Below are positions 24,518 through 35,064 of a stretch of 39,279 bases of DNA, in pieces (positions within the stretch are counted from its first letter, which is position 1; every line of letters begins with the position of its first letter). The notes under the pieces were generated by a model. It saw nothing but the letters and a program-made list of their open reading frames with translations, made no database searches and had not been told where the DNA came from. Origin of the DNA: Seison nebaliae (taxonomy: Eukaryota > Rotifera > Pararotatoria > Seisonacea > Seisonidae). The DNA lies in the NCBI GenBank assembly GCA_023231475.1, contig JALJEE010000911.1, positions 1 to 39,279 of the forward strand, read 5' to 3'. Position numbers and translations under genes: made by a program.

Positions 24518-25267
24518 CTATGATTTATCTTCTGGAAATGGGATTATGAACTAGATACTAAATGAATAATAAAATATATATAGATAGATAATTAACAATT
24601 TGATAACTAATTTTAACTTACTTCGAGTTGTTGAGTTTCCGGACGGACGTTTAGATTCTTTCTCCATAAATTCCGAATACAATCTTTCCTCTCTCGTAGT
24701 TGCACGATCTAATAACGCTAATTGTTTACTCTCTTCAGTGAATTGTCGAAATGCTATTAGAGATTTGAAATTGAATTTTTCTTTTACATCAAAATTAATT
24801 TACCTGGATTATGTCTCCACAATTTTGATGTTACTGCAGTATTCATTTTCATTTCTAATTAGAAGGAATGATAATTAGAATGATTGTTTGTTGGAAAATT
24901 AATTTTTTACTTTTACGCATATCTGCTGCATGTAACTCCAATTCTATTCTATGTTTCTCTTCCTCTTTCAATCTCTTCTCTTCAGCAATTCTTTCAGCTT
25001 CTTTCCTTTCCATTTCTGTGATTTTTTCAAATTTAGAAATAAATCTTTTCTACCCAATTGAACCTTTTACTTCATATTTTTGAACAAATTCATCAATTAC
25101 ATTCGTCGCGTTAAACGGATCGATAGTACTACGATCAATTTGATCTGAAAATTTTCATGAATGAAAATCATTCAAAAAGAGGAGAAACTTCTATCTAATT
25201 TTCTTCTTATTTGCCTTATGGAAACATTTGATTGTGTTGAACGTTCTTCGTCCTTCCTGGAACTCAT
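24518..25267 (-). CDS. Small charged coiled-coil protein, six exons, family not recognised
   Basis: Six exons: 25267-25189, 25144-25064, 25015-24911, 24854-24804, 24753-24622, 24531-24518. All introns (44-90 nt) are phase 1 and join one open frame of about 153 residues. The protein is highly charged: a basic start (MSSRKDEERSTQ), a Glu/Lys/Arg-rich predicted coiled coil (MERKEAERIAEEKRLKEEE), then SKLWRHNPAFRQFTEESKQ and a second charged helix. No signal peptide or membrane segment. The last exon adds only four codons plus stop and is the weakest call; reading through the fifth exon would give about 24 other residues. I do not recognise the family. Short helical proteins of this kind are common among axonemal microtubule-associated factors, but that is only a guess. 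Confidence 0.55.
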
Positions 25268-25606
25268 TTTCTCAACTGATATATTTGACGGAAACTTAAG
25301 AAATAACGACGACAAAAATAAGATAAAAATATAAAACAAAAAAATCGCCAAACTAATTTCTCTAAATGAATTCAATCAAACATTTCAATTATTAAGAATA
25401 ATTATAAAACTTATAAAAAATTCAAAACAATAAATGTAAAAAAATGAGGAAATTGAAAAACTTATTAATTATGACAGTCATTCAATCTTATGATTAATTC
25501 AATCAAATTAAAATTATTATGATATATGAGGAAATTGAATGTTTAATTTATTTCATTTGAAAATATTTGACAATAACTAGAAAATTTTAAATAAAAAAAA
25601 GTTGTT
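25268..25606. other. Short intergenic region
   Basis: This 339-bp AT-rich stretch lies between two minus-strand genes. A minus-strand AATAAA at 25552-25547, about 55 bp after the striatin-like stop, is the likely poly(A) signal. No WD40-coding exon fits here. Confidence 0.5.
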
Positions 25607-26473
25607 TCATTCCATCAGTTGATCTTTCTCCTCCTCCTCTTTCTCAATTATCGTTTCATTTTTCGTTGTCTCAATTTCTTTTTCCGGTTCAATTTCTTTC
25701 TCTTTTTCATTTAAATCAATCTCTGGTGTATCATTCGTTTTCGTATCAGTAACTTCTTCACATTCTTTCATTTTCGGTAAAGATTTTTCTTCAATCACTT
25801 TCTCTTTTCCTACCACAAATTTCTCACAACGTTCCTTCAATATATTTTCCGTCACGTCATCCAATTCCATTTTCTCATTTTTCAAATGATTGATATGTTC
25901 ATTGATGATTTTTTCCACAATAATATCATTTGAAATATTCTCCGAATTTTCTTTTTTCTCCTCGTCATTTATATGATCGTTGAATTCTTCTATTTGTTTT
26001 CTCACATCCTCAATTTCCACCGGTTTCATTTTCATATCTTCATCCACTAACAGATTTTTAACACCGAAATTTAATGCATTCAAATGAACGTCAACTAATT
26101 CATCAGAATATTTAATTTTTTGCAAATAATCCGACATCAAATTTTTCGCCGTACGATTATTTGATAAATGAAACGGTTTGTATTTTAATGGAAGTTGTAA
26201 CATTTCCGTATTGTTCTCCTTCATATACTCCACAGAAGATGAGTCTAATTTAATATTTCTCTCTTGTGCCAATGCATATTCCAATAATTGAACTCTCCTT
26301 CGCAATTGTTCCGTCGTTCTTTGTTCTTCGTCATATAACGTTTGCAAATAAGTGATTCTCGTCTCCGATTCTGCCAACATCAATTCACAATCATGTCTCA
26401 AAGTTGCGTCTGTAGTAACTCGATTTAAGATTTCCACCAACATCTCCAAAGGAGATCTTTCGACGTCATTCAT
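25607..26473 (-). CDS. Striatin-like N-terminal protein without WD40 repeats
   Basis: A single exon of 288 residues. Striatins are scaffold subunits of STRIPAK phosphatase/kinase complexes; their N-terminal coiled coil binds PP2A and their C-terminus is a WD40 propeller. Here residues about 26-75 form a coiled coil containing RRRVQLLEYALAQER (58-72), very like the striatin RRIKMLEYALKQER, and YLQKIKYSDELVDV (116-129) matches the next conserved striatin block (YLQEVGYTDTILDV). After residue 140 the sequence becomes a Glu/Lys-rich tail ending at a normal stop. No calmodulin-binding or WD40 region follows, and the 339 bp to the next gene cannot hold one. A shortened striatin relative, able to dimerise or bind PP2A but not to use the propeller, is the inference. 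It starts at the ATG at 26473 and is divergent from the large secreted gene. Confidence 0.65.
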   Translation of the reverse strand: MNDVERSPLEMLVEILNRVTTDATLRHDCELMLAESETRITYLQTLYDEEQRTTEQLRRRVQLLEYALAQERNIKLDSSSVEYMKENNTEMLQLPLKYKPFHLSNNRTAKNLMSDYLQKIKYSDELVDVHLNALNFGVKNLLVDEDMKMKPVEIEDVRKQIEEFNDHINDEEKKENSENISNDIIVEKIINEHINHLKNEKMELDDVTENILKERCEKFVVGKEKVIEEKSLPKMKECEEVTDTKTNDTPEIDLNEKEKEIEPEKEIETTKNETIIEKEEEEKDQLME

Positions 26474-27288
26474 TTTCTATAGATAAATTCAGTATCGAGT
26501 TTGTTAAGTTCCGAACGACAATTTTATTTATGAGAGGAAAATCTTCACAATAATCCAATTAAATTGTATAAAACATTTGAAAACGAAAATTTTTATTTTT
26601 TGGGAATTTTCTTATAAGTTCAAAAGTTGAGCTCGGTCACCAAAGCTCTATCATCATTCTTTTCAGTCAGTTAGACACTGATCAATAACGATTAATTAAT
26701 CATTCGTTATTTGTGAGATGTAAAATGAGGAACATTTAATTTTGCTAGAGTGTATATTGTTATTTTATTGTGTATAATTTGTTCATTTTGAAGTTTTGTT
26801 GGATAATTTTGAAGTTTTGTTTGAAAATTTTGAAGTTTTGTTTGAAAATTTGGAGTTTTATTTTGGATAATTTCTGATTTTTGAATTAAATTAAATTCCT
26901 TTGAGAAGTTGAGTATTTGACCAGTTTGAATGAAAGAATTTCATTTAATAAACACCTTCTTCTCATTATTGAGTTGGCAGAGAAAATTTTTTTGAATGAG
27001 TAAGATAAAAATTGAAGAGAATTGAAAAGAAAAAGCAGTTGAGTTAGAAAATATTTAAACAAAGGAAGAAATAACGACTTTCGTTAAGTGCACTATATCA
27101 GCGCAAATTTATATTAAAAGCGAAATGGGACAATTGAATAAGGTATTCTTGGAGAAAAGTAAAATAAATTTTTAGTTATTGAATATCACAATATTGTCAT
27201 ACTTAACATCTCATTCAATCGAACGAAACGGTTCCTTTATTGGACACGATACATTTTCTGTTGATTCGGAACTGATTCCATCGACCTC
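26474..27288. promoter_or_regulatory. Divergent intergenic region
   Basis: These 815 bp separate the striatin-like start (minus) from the secreted proprotein start (plus) and must contain both promoters. Apart from the 21-bp tandem repeat at 26785-26869, nothing specific is recognised. Confidence 0.4.
26785..26869 (+). repeat. 21-bp tandem repeat, about four copies
   Basis: Units at 26785-26805, 26806-26826, 26827-26847 and a more diverged 22-bp one at 26848-26869. The core is TTTTGAAGTTTTGTTTG. Units 2 and 3 are identical, so the array is recent. Confidence 0.8.
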
Positions 27289-30200
27289 ATGTATATGAAG
27301 AAGAGTCACGTGTTCATCGTCAACATCTCCTTCATCGTGTTGATGGGTTAGTCAGTTCATCCTCCTCCACCTGATATCTCTCCTGTAGTAATATGGATAT
27401 TTTTTGTCTCCATTCTCCAGTATGATGTATCAACAAAACTGACGCAAATATCGCGAAATTATTCGAAGATGATTAATGTGCGGAATGTGGACATTCCTCG
27501 GAAGAAACCTTCAAAGCTGTTAGCACCTAAAATGTTCGTCCTTCAAACTTCATCGGACTGGAATTCTCTTCTTCATTAGATTAAAGTTTGTTGCTCAAAC
27601 TGAAGTTAGCACAAAATTCCGAGCGAAGCGCGATACCTGCACCGGTCAACAATGTTTCCCCGTACAAAGTGCGAACGTCGGTACTCTTAAATATTTAATA
27701 TATGAATTTATTCATCGTTTGAATAATGAAATGAAAGTTGATCATTTCAAATAATTGACTGGCGATCAACTTCTCTTTTCCACTTCCAGGGAATACGTCG
27801 AGCTGTCCGTCATGCTGACTCATTTATTAATCACGAACTTGGTGTATATTTGGCTTCGATATCAGATGCTCAACGAATAATTATTCGTGGCAGTCTCTTA
27901 GGTGCAAATACTGATTTATTTCAATGTTGCCTCTAAATAGTAATGTCATTTCTTTCCGATAGAATACGTCCGGACAAATCTCCATCAATTGGCATTGAAA
28001 CATTTGATAACTGATTGTTCATCTTGTGTGAAATTAGTGTTGAAGAAAAGAAGTATCGAATCTGCAGGTTAATATTTTAATTCGTAATTTACATTTTGAA
28101 TTTCTTTTTAATGATGTGTAGATGAATTGACGTCGAGAATTTTACATCAGAATGAGGAGAATATGGGATCATATCGGCATATTGTGAGATCGTGCGATGA
28201 TTGTCTTACGGAGAAAGTGGGATCTCACGCTGATAATTTGGTTAATAACGAATTATCTCACGACAGTTTATTTTCGCCTGAACAATTCGATAATGAGGCA
28301 TTTAATGCTAAAAAATTAGACGATATCAATAATTTTGAAATGAGGGACCGTAAGAATAGTCATGCAAAAAATTTAGAAGACGACTTAGTAGGCTTAACAG
28401 CGGGTCTGCGTGATAGTGATGGTGAAAGTAACAGATTTGAACAGTTTGGCTTTGGTCATCAAAAGAAAAGGACACCCGAAGATTATTCATCACCCGAGAA
28501 AGATTCAGAAAGGTTGTTATTGGACGAAATTAGTTTGAAAATGAGGAATAAGGACATGAAGTTAGCTGACGAGGAGCCATCCCAAAATTTCCGTAGTTAT
28601 GGTGATGGTGAAGAAGAGAATAAGGACGTGAACGCTTTGGATTTCGAACAATTGATGAAAGATGATAAAACTATGGAAAATTATCACCGATTAAAACGGT
28701 CGTTATCACAATTAACGAAACGAAGGAAAGTGACAGCTTTCCACGAGAACCGTCATCATAATAAAACCATCAAACAAAAAGGGAAAGAAACTCAGACAGA
28801 AGCACATGAACATGGCACCAAAAGAAGTTCCAACGGATTTTCCGATGAAGATTCCGAGAACAAACAAGATGATTCTGATGTGATAATTCGAAAAGAGAAA
28901 AGTCCCTCAGATTTCTATGATACTTCCGAAGTTTCTCCCGATCTTAGGTCGTTCATATCTTGGCTTTCTGATATCGATAATTCCGCAGCAAATTCGTATA
29001 AAAAGTTCATTGAATCCAGAAAGTTCTTACCCTATTTGGTGTCCTTTTCACAAATGCTCTACAATATGGAAAAGAACGCAATTTCAGCAAGAAATAAGAA
29101 AGTGTCAGTGAAAGCTTACGATACCGCTGATTGTGATAAGAAAACCATCATCATCAAAGAACCTGGACAATTATTGCAACCAACAACAACACCACTTCCC
29201 AGTGACAGATGGCTACCGAAGACCTTATTGAAAGAAGTGGAGAGGAAGATTAGTGCGACGGATAAGATCTGGTTCCATGTTCTCTATTTGAAGTTACGAG
29301 ATAATAATTGTCCGAAACGAATTGTTCGTTATCTTCGCGCATTGAAGAAAGGATCGATTGCATTAGATAGTAGTTTATTTAAATATTTGAAAGTAGTGGA
29401 ACGTTGTCTGTATTATTATACGACATTCAATAAGAAGATTAAGGACATAGCTAATAGAGATTATTCCAAACTTAATGCACAGGAGATTTATGCCATTATT
29501 GTTAATCCTGATAATCATCAATCCCTTAAAATAAAACTTAATTTCGATGCTGATACAAATACATTTGTCCCTGAAGGAATTAATGCTAAGGATAACGCCC
29601 TTGATTCTTCACAGGTATTACGAGCTCTATATCCGTTTAGGACGACAACTGAAGCCCCAAGAGGTCTCCCGAGAACTAAGGTTATCACTGTTCATACGGC
29701 CGGTAAGGTAAGTAGAAAGAGGGCTTCTAGTTTTAAGCCAAGTGATGATGATTCAAAAGATGATGATCCAAAGGATGACGAACTAAAAGATGATGATTTA
29801 AAAGACGACGAAGAGAAGAACGATGAAATGAAAGACGACGATTCCAGAGATGAAGATGCTGCTAACGATGTTTTATTGAAGAGTGTAGCAGATGATGACG
29901 TCAATCATGTGGTGAGCAATATTCGTAATATGATGGAGAATAATCGAAATATCAAAATTAACGATCCAACTATCAGTAAAGAGATGCCGAGTCTCTCAGG
30001 AAATTTCGCTTCAATCTTCAAAATCGATGAAGGTGATTATGGAGACGAAGACGAAGAAGAGAATCGTAAACCTCAAGAACCTTCAGAAGACTATAATGAA
30101 GTAAAGCGACCGTTCCTTTCCTCCATTGCCATACCGAATAATGAAAGACATTATCATATCCCTCAAATGCCCGAACCTCCGGTGACAATGGTGGAGAATG

Positions 30201-31777
30201 TAGTGGAACAAGTTCCAGTGGCTATTGAACAACCGGTCGTTCATGAGGAACAAATTGTGGTACATAAACCAGCTAGTATTCCAGATTTGAAGAATTATTT
30301 GAATGCCCAAATGCATCCGAACAAATTGAAGAGTTATTCGAAATATGTAGTGAAGACACATCATCCGTCCAGATTTCCAGGTAAATTCTTTTTCAGCGGT
30401 TTTAGAAAATTCAAATTTCCTAAGTATCGTCAACGGATACGACGATCAGCGATGAAGATCAAAGTAAACGATTTCATTCGAAAAGAAATGCAGCAGATTC
30501 TCGATCGTGAAAATGATGATAATATTATCACCATTAATAATCCATTAGTCAGTAAACACGTCTTGGCAATGATTGAGAATTTGCGATCGATGAAAAAGTT
30601 GAAGGAGGATAAGAAAATGGAAGAAATGACAAAGAAATTGGAACGATTTGAAAAATCGAGTGGCTTCCCATCAATGAATACACAGAATATTTTCAATGAA
30701 GAATTTTTGAAAAATATGTCCACTAAATTTGTACCGTCTTTCATTTATGTCAATTCTTCATCAAATGTCCCAATGCTCGTTCCTGTTATGATTCCACAAT
30801 CCGGTACGACTACATCGGTCGTTGAAAATGAAAGTTCAATTTTTTCAAATTATTTACCTCTTATTTCCATTTCGAATGTAGTTAAAATTCAAAAGAAAGA
30901 TAAAGATTTATCATCGGCTATTGAATTATGTAATGGTGTTGCTAAAACGAAAGATGAATTGACTTTCTGTTTGAAACAACATTTTCATTTACAGAAATTG
31001 AATGAAAATGATACCTTAAGGAAGAAACGAAGTGTTGACGATTCGCCAATTGAAGAGAGTGTGGAACAATCACCGGAAGATTCAGTGAAGAATGTGCGTA
31101 AACGAGACGGTGCAGACACTGAGGTTGGTCGACGAGAATCCGTACAATCGTATGCAGATATGGATAATTCAGGTACGGATTCGAAAACGTCAAATCTCCA
31201 AAGCGATATACAATCGCCAAATCAATTTTTCGCTCAGAAATCCATTTCACAATACTCTCCTTATTATGTAGGCAATAACGAAGTTCATTATATTGGTGAT
31301 GGACATAATCATCTTGGTCAGATGTACGGAACTTCATTGGGTTTCTCTTCGGCTAAGCGAGACAGTGTATTACCATATATGTACGGACAAGAATCAATGG
31401 CTGTTTCTCCTTATGCCGGAGGTATGCCTTCGCCTTATTCCGGTATGATGATGATGAAATCCAACGCGTTTCCTCATTACCAAAAGAATCTTTATGATGA
31501 TCAATCTCTTTATCTGCAACCATATTCCTCGTCATATTATCAAAAACGAATTCGTAGAGATACCGATGTCAAAGTTAAACGAAAGGTACATCATTTCCAT
31601 ATCGATGATCCTCTCGATAACGATTATGATGGTACAGCTGAGAAAAAGATGAAAATTGAACAGGATCAACCCGATCAGGCACTTGAAGGCAAGTTCCGTA
31701 TATTAAAAGGAGAAGCTAAAACGATGGATCTCAAATCGAAATCAATGGAAAACGCACAGATTATAAAAGACAATTGA
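27289..31777 (+). CDS. Large secreted multi-cleavage proprotein, family not recognised
   Basis: Six exons: 27289-27346, 27389-27518 (or -27533), 27580-27736, 27790-27901, 27963-28067, 28122-31777, about 1,405 residues. Exons 1 and 2 together encode a signal peptide (VFIVNISFIVLM then VIWIFFVSI). Furin/proprotein-convertase-like sites recur, each followed by Ser or Asp: RAKR-D (about 77-80), LKKR-S (about 183), RLKR-S (about 381), RIRR-S (about 960), RKKR-S (about 1156), VRKR-D (about 1181) and RIRR-D (about 1332). The first chain contains CTGQQC, and CSSC lies in exon 5. The middle is acidic with a Lys-Asp repeat (729-766). The end is rich in Tyr, Pro, Ser and Met (SPYAGGMPSPYSGMMMM), as in structural extracellular, cuticle or eggshell proteins. 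I infer a secreted precursor cut into several chains; its role is unknown. AATAAA follows at 31825. Exon 2's end is uncertain. Confidence 0.7.
29744..29857 (+). repeat. 15-bp coding repeat (Asp-Asp-Asp/Glu-x-Lys)
   Basis: Seven imperfect 15-nt units plus a partial one inside the secreted proprotein gene encode repeats of the type DDDSK, DDDPK, DDELK, DDDLK, DDEEK. Synonymous GAT/GAC and GAA/GAG changes have accumulated, so the array is not very young and the protein pattern seems to have been kept. Confidence 0.8.
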
Positions 31778-32111
31778 AAAACTTCGAATATATCTACTTT
31801 TTCAAAGAATTAAATGAAATTTCAAATAAAATTTCGACTAAAATAAAATTTTCTGATCAATTCCTTATTTTTAATCATTGATCTCCTTTTTATGACATAA
31901 CATGTTTAATGTTTAGTTAATTGAACAAGTTTATTATTAAATTTAATCACACATTAGGAAATACACGCCATGAGATACACAATAACTGCCATGAGAAAGA
32001 TTACTTTGTAATATATATTAAAGAAAAACTGTTTTATTTAAATTTATAGTTATTTGTAGTGTATTAATATAATTATTAACGTTTCTATTCATTAGCTAAA
32101 ATCCAATTCGT
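31778..32111. other. Convergent intergenic region with poly(A) signals
   Basis: 334 AT-rich bp. Plus-strand AATAAA at 31825-31830 and 31842-31847 follow the proprotein gene by about 50-70 bp. A minus-strand AATAAA at 32038-32033 lies about 75 bp beyond the lectin-like gene stop. No coding segment. Confidence 0.55.
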
Positions 32112-32738
32112 TTAGTCCACCACATAATCGTCCAGAACAATGTAAGAAGAGGCTGAATTATAACATCCGTTTGAATTACCACATTCTCCATTTCTCATTT
32201 CATCTGTAATTTCTGCTGACAGTTGCTTCATTGATACTTTTCGTCTTTTTTGATTAGTAGAAAAATTTATACTGACGGCACTATCTTCTCTCATTTTACC
32301 ACATAGGGTGGCGAAACCATCCGAATCAACATAACTGTCTATATAAGGACCATCTGTAGTTCCAACAAATTGTTTAGTGTAATCGGGAACACTGTTTTTC
32401 CACAGATTGCAATTGGTAATAAATTCCAATCCAGAAGTTTTCTTCCACACATATGCGTTCTGTTTTGCTGAATATTGGATGTCGAATATCATTTTCCTAT
32501 CAGTAATGGTCGAATCCAGAAATGTTAGTAAGTGACTGTCAATAAAACTCAACATTGTTGTATTCAGTTTATCACAATAGCTACGACGTTTATATAAAAA
32601 TTTATCAACAACATCCGTTATATGTAATTCGAATCGGACACCATTGGCTCTTGTGTATGTGACGGTAATAATGTCACTAGAGTAATGTTTGAACATGAAA
32701 AAAGAAAAAACATAGATAGGAAACAAGTTATTATGCAT
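32112..32738 (-). CDS. Secreted C-type-lectin-like protein (tandem copy 1)
   Basis: A single exon of 208 residues. A hydrophobic leader (MHNNLFPIYVFSFFMF) suggests secretion; an in-frame stop lies a few codons before the ATG, fixing the start. Residues about 46-150 resemble a C-type-lectin-like fold: YKRRSYCDKLNTTMLSFIDS matches the A..YC..L.g.L..I.S opening, then TNCNLWKNSVP and the closing FATLCGKM, which corresponds to the usual FICEK. Cysteines are 55, 110, 146, 186 and 192. No calcium-binding EPN or QPD triplet is seen, so sugar binding is not implied. About 60% of residues match the gene at 35065-35685 by eye, so the two are tandem duplicates. This copy has an extra Cys186. The call rests on motif order only. 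Confidence 0.55.
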   Translation of the reverse strand: MHNNLFPIYVFSFFMFKHYSSDIITVTYTRANGVRFELHITDVVDKFLYKRRSYCDKLNTTMLSFIDSHLLTFLDSTITDRKMIFDIQYSAKQNAYVWKKTSGLEFITNCNLWKNSVPDYTKQFVGTTDGPYIDSYVDSDGFATLCGKMREDSAVSINFSTNQKRRKVSMKQLSAEITDEMRNGECGNSNGCYNSASSYIVLDDYVVD

Positions 32739-32777
32739 ATCTAAAAAAATGATACGAGATTAATATAAATAAAAGAT

Positions 32778-32797
32778 TAATCTTGAATTCAAGATTA
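32778..32797. promoter_or_regulatory. Perfect 20-bp palindrome upstream of lectin-like copy 1
   Basis: The half-site TAATCTTGAA is followed directly by its reverse complement, 40-60 bp before the ATG at 32738. The position suits a dimeric transcription-factor site near the promoter. Lectin-like copy 2 has no equivalent. Confidence 0.35.
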
Positions 32798-33657
32798 GGT
32801 AATCATAAAGTATTATTAGATTCGTGATCTAACAATAAAAAGAAATTGTATTGTAAGAAAAATGATTCAAATAATTATTTTCTATATTTCCATAAATATT
32901 CTACGTTTAATATTACAACGAAAAATTACACAAATTCTTCAACACATCTTAAGATGGTTATTTAAAAATAATTCGTTATATGATGTCAATGAGGGAATTT
33001 ACGATATCACATCATGTGATATTTTTCGACAATTTTCGATCCTGATTAAAAAATTTGAAATACTTATTATTGATCATTTCAAACTATAATTATATACAAT
33101 AGATATTATAGATCATATTTTTGTGGCTTTATCGTAAACTTTCATCTATATACACTCTGTTAACAGAAGTATAGTCAACTAGTTTTAAACTGACCGAAGC
33201 AATGAATATAATTTTTCTTTAATAGTTCGTTTCTCCAAATATATAATTCAGATGGATAATTAAATAAATTGTTTGGAAAATTACCGATAATCTAACTATA
33301 TTATGCTATTAAACATTGAATAAAACGGTTCAGGTAATTACATATTATATCCAGGTATATCCAACGCAAATCATAGGACGTGTAAAAAATGAGTTATATT
33401 ATAAAATATCCTATTGAATTCCATGTTCAACGGAGAAAATTTAATAATTATATATATTATGAAGTTGAACGCACTATACATACGAAAAAAAAAACTTTTC
33501 AGTTGTTTTAACCATTTCCAAAAGAAAAATTAAAGATCGATATTAAATTTTCGATGTCAATTTTATTCTTGGATAACTATTATGCAATAAGTATACTTTA
33601 CTGCAGTGGTTCTAGAGGAAAAACATTCAAATCATCGTACTTCACATAACATTATAT

Positions 33658-33706
33658 TTAAGTAGAAGTATTACAATTATACATTATACATTATACTTCT
33701 ACTTAA
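33658..33706. repeat. Inverted repeat (14-bp perfect arms)
   Basis: TTAAGTAGAAGTAT at 33658-33671 and its exact reverse complement at 33693-33706 flank a 21-nt AT-rich loop. It could form a hairpin. No gene is adjacent. Confidence 0.6.
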
Positions 33707-33939
33707 GTGGTAGTTTAGTTCCATCTTCTCCTCAACGATTAATCCCGTCCTCTAGTTAGTAAACTGAACATAGGACAAAGTCAATTTTCTTCTCCATCAT
33801 ACCTAATACCATGGTAAAGGTTCTCAATAACAAACCATTCCAAATACAACAACAACGAATGCTAATTCCAAGAATAATATATTTTGTTAAAACTAATGAA
33901 TTAAGTTACACCCTAAAATAGTAACAATTAAGAAGGACT

Positions 33940-33970
33940 AAATAAGATGACGACCACGAGATAACAAATC
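33940..33970 (-). repeat. 31-bp dispersed repeat, copy 1
   Basis: 28 of 31 positions match 36638-36668 in the same orientation. On the minus strand both copies read GATTTG.T.TCTCGTG, which in one frame gives DLLSR in each, so they may be remnants of related coding sequence. Confidence 0.45.
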
Positions 33971-34026
33971 CATGGAAGGATGACAAAGTGTTGATGAAAA
34001 GACTACAAAGCTGGAATAAACTTACT

Positions 34027-34763
34027 TTAGATCTGATTTTGTCAATGGACGCTGTTGACTTCAAGCAATTGTCAATTCTACTACCCACGAATATGAGATC
34101 TTTGCATACTACTTATCAAAATTCCATTTAGCGAGATAAGATGGTTCAATTAGTCAGAATTTTCGACTTTCTTGTGTTACATCAAATTCCAATCATAAAC
34201 GGGCTTCAGATTTTTGATGAATTTGCGCAGATTATCTTTCAGCTTTGATTATCGGCTAATGTAAGATCTCCCGGATAGTTTCCTATGAGAAAGAGAATCG
34301 GTTATTGTATGAAATTATTACATCGTCAAACATTTTTCTGAATTAGGAGATTTCTAGGAGATTAAGAAGGAATCTTGATGGATTCCATGATTGGATACTT
34401 GTTTCCAATGCATCCATTCATTCTTATTCGATCAGTCGAATCCTTCGATAACAATTTTCGACTTAAGTTGATGAAGCGTAAACTTAACTCATCCACACCT
34501 GCATTAAGTAATTTTTCAATGCCATTGTCAACATTGACGAAAGTGAAAGCTTTGAAAGTCTGAAGTTAAGGTTTATCAAAAAAACACATGAAACATAATT
34601 ATTTTTAACGTTTGTGAACCATCGATTATGTGCCGGATGAGGAAAACAAGAGATAATGTTCTTCTATTCCTCTATCTTTTTCAATAGCGGTTCTTCAGCG
34701 ATTTTGATTTAAATCTGATCAAGTTGGATATTTCCTTTTGTAGATTATTTACTATCTTCAGAA
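34027..34763 (-). pseudogene. Possible decayed gene (disconnected protein-like segments)
   Basis: Several minus-strand open segments read like protein but do not join simply. One lies at 34763-34687 (ILKIVNNLQKEISNL...). Another at 34690-34631 is in a shifted frame (IEKDRGIEEHYLLFSSSG). A 66-codon segment at 34559-34362 follows a CAG acceptor and ends in a stop (NGIEKLLNAGVDELSLRF...). The last, 34104-34027, is followed at once by GTAAGT (DLIFVGSRIDNCLKS...). Stops and frame changes lie between them. This could be a broken multi-exon gene or pieces of an old mobile element. I do not recognise the protein, and a real gene with small exons is not excluded. Confidence 0.3.
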
Positions 34764-35064
34764 TTATTTCAGGGATCATATCATGGAAGAACGATGCTCA
34801 TTAGTAATAAACACCTAATTCAGAGATCATAATGAACTCCATTACGATCGATTATAAATTATATCTCTTACGAAATGGTATAAGAATATAAAGATTTTAT
34901 TTAATTTTTATGAAAATTATGCCGAGAAAAAAATTAAATTAAAGAATGTTTTGAATACGGTTTAGATTTGTCACGAATTTCTCCATCATATTTTTTTGTA
35001 TAAGTGAAAATTGTCTTTCATACCATTGTTAATGTTTCTACTTCCTAACTAAAAGCCAATGCAT

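Larger units (their letters stand above)
32739..35064. other. Long intergenic region between the two lectin-like genes
   Basis: 2.3 kb, AT-rich, with a perfect palindrome at 32778-32797, a hairpin at 33658-33706, a dispersed 31-bp repeat at 33940-33970 and possible decayed coding pieces on the minus strand at 34027-34763. No intact gene or third lectin-like copy is seen. Confidence 0.5.

Noticed and set aside
29692-31535. Minus-strand frames opposite the secreted proprotein gene (including a Ser-rich one at 29692-29904)
   Set aside because: They are antisense to a longer, well-supported frame; the Ser-rich one is the complement of the Asp/Lys repeat.
32862-33089. 75-codon plus-strand open frame
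   Set aside because: Ile/Leu/Phe-rich composition expected of random AT-rich DNA; no signal peptide followed by a recognisable domain and no homologous copy near lectin-like copy 2.
33604-33612. CAGTGGTTC, similar to the end of some hAT transposons
   Set aside because: No inverted partner, target duplication or transposase is seen nearby.
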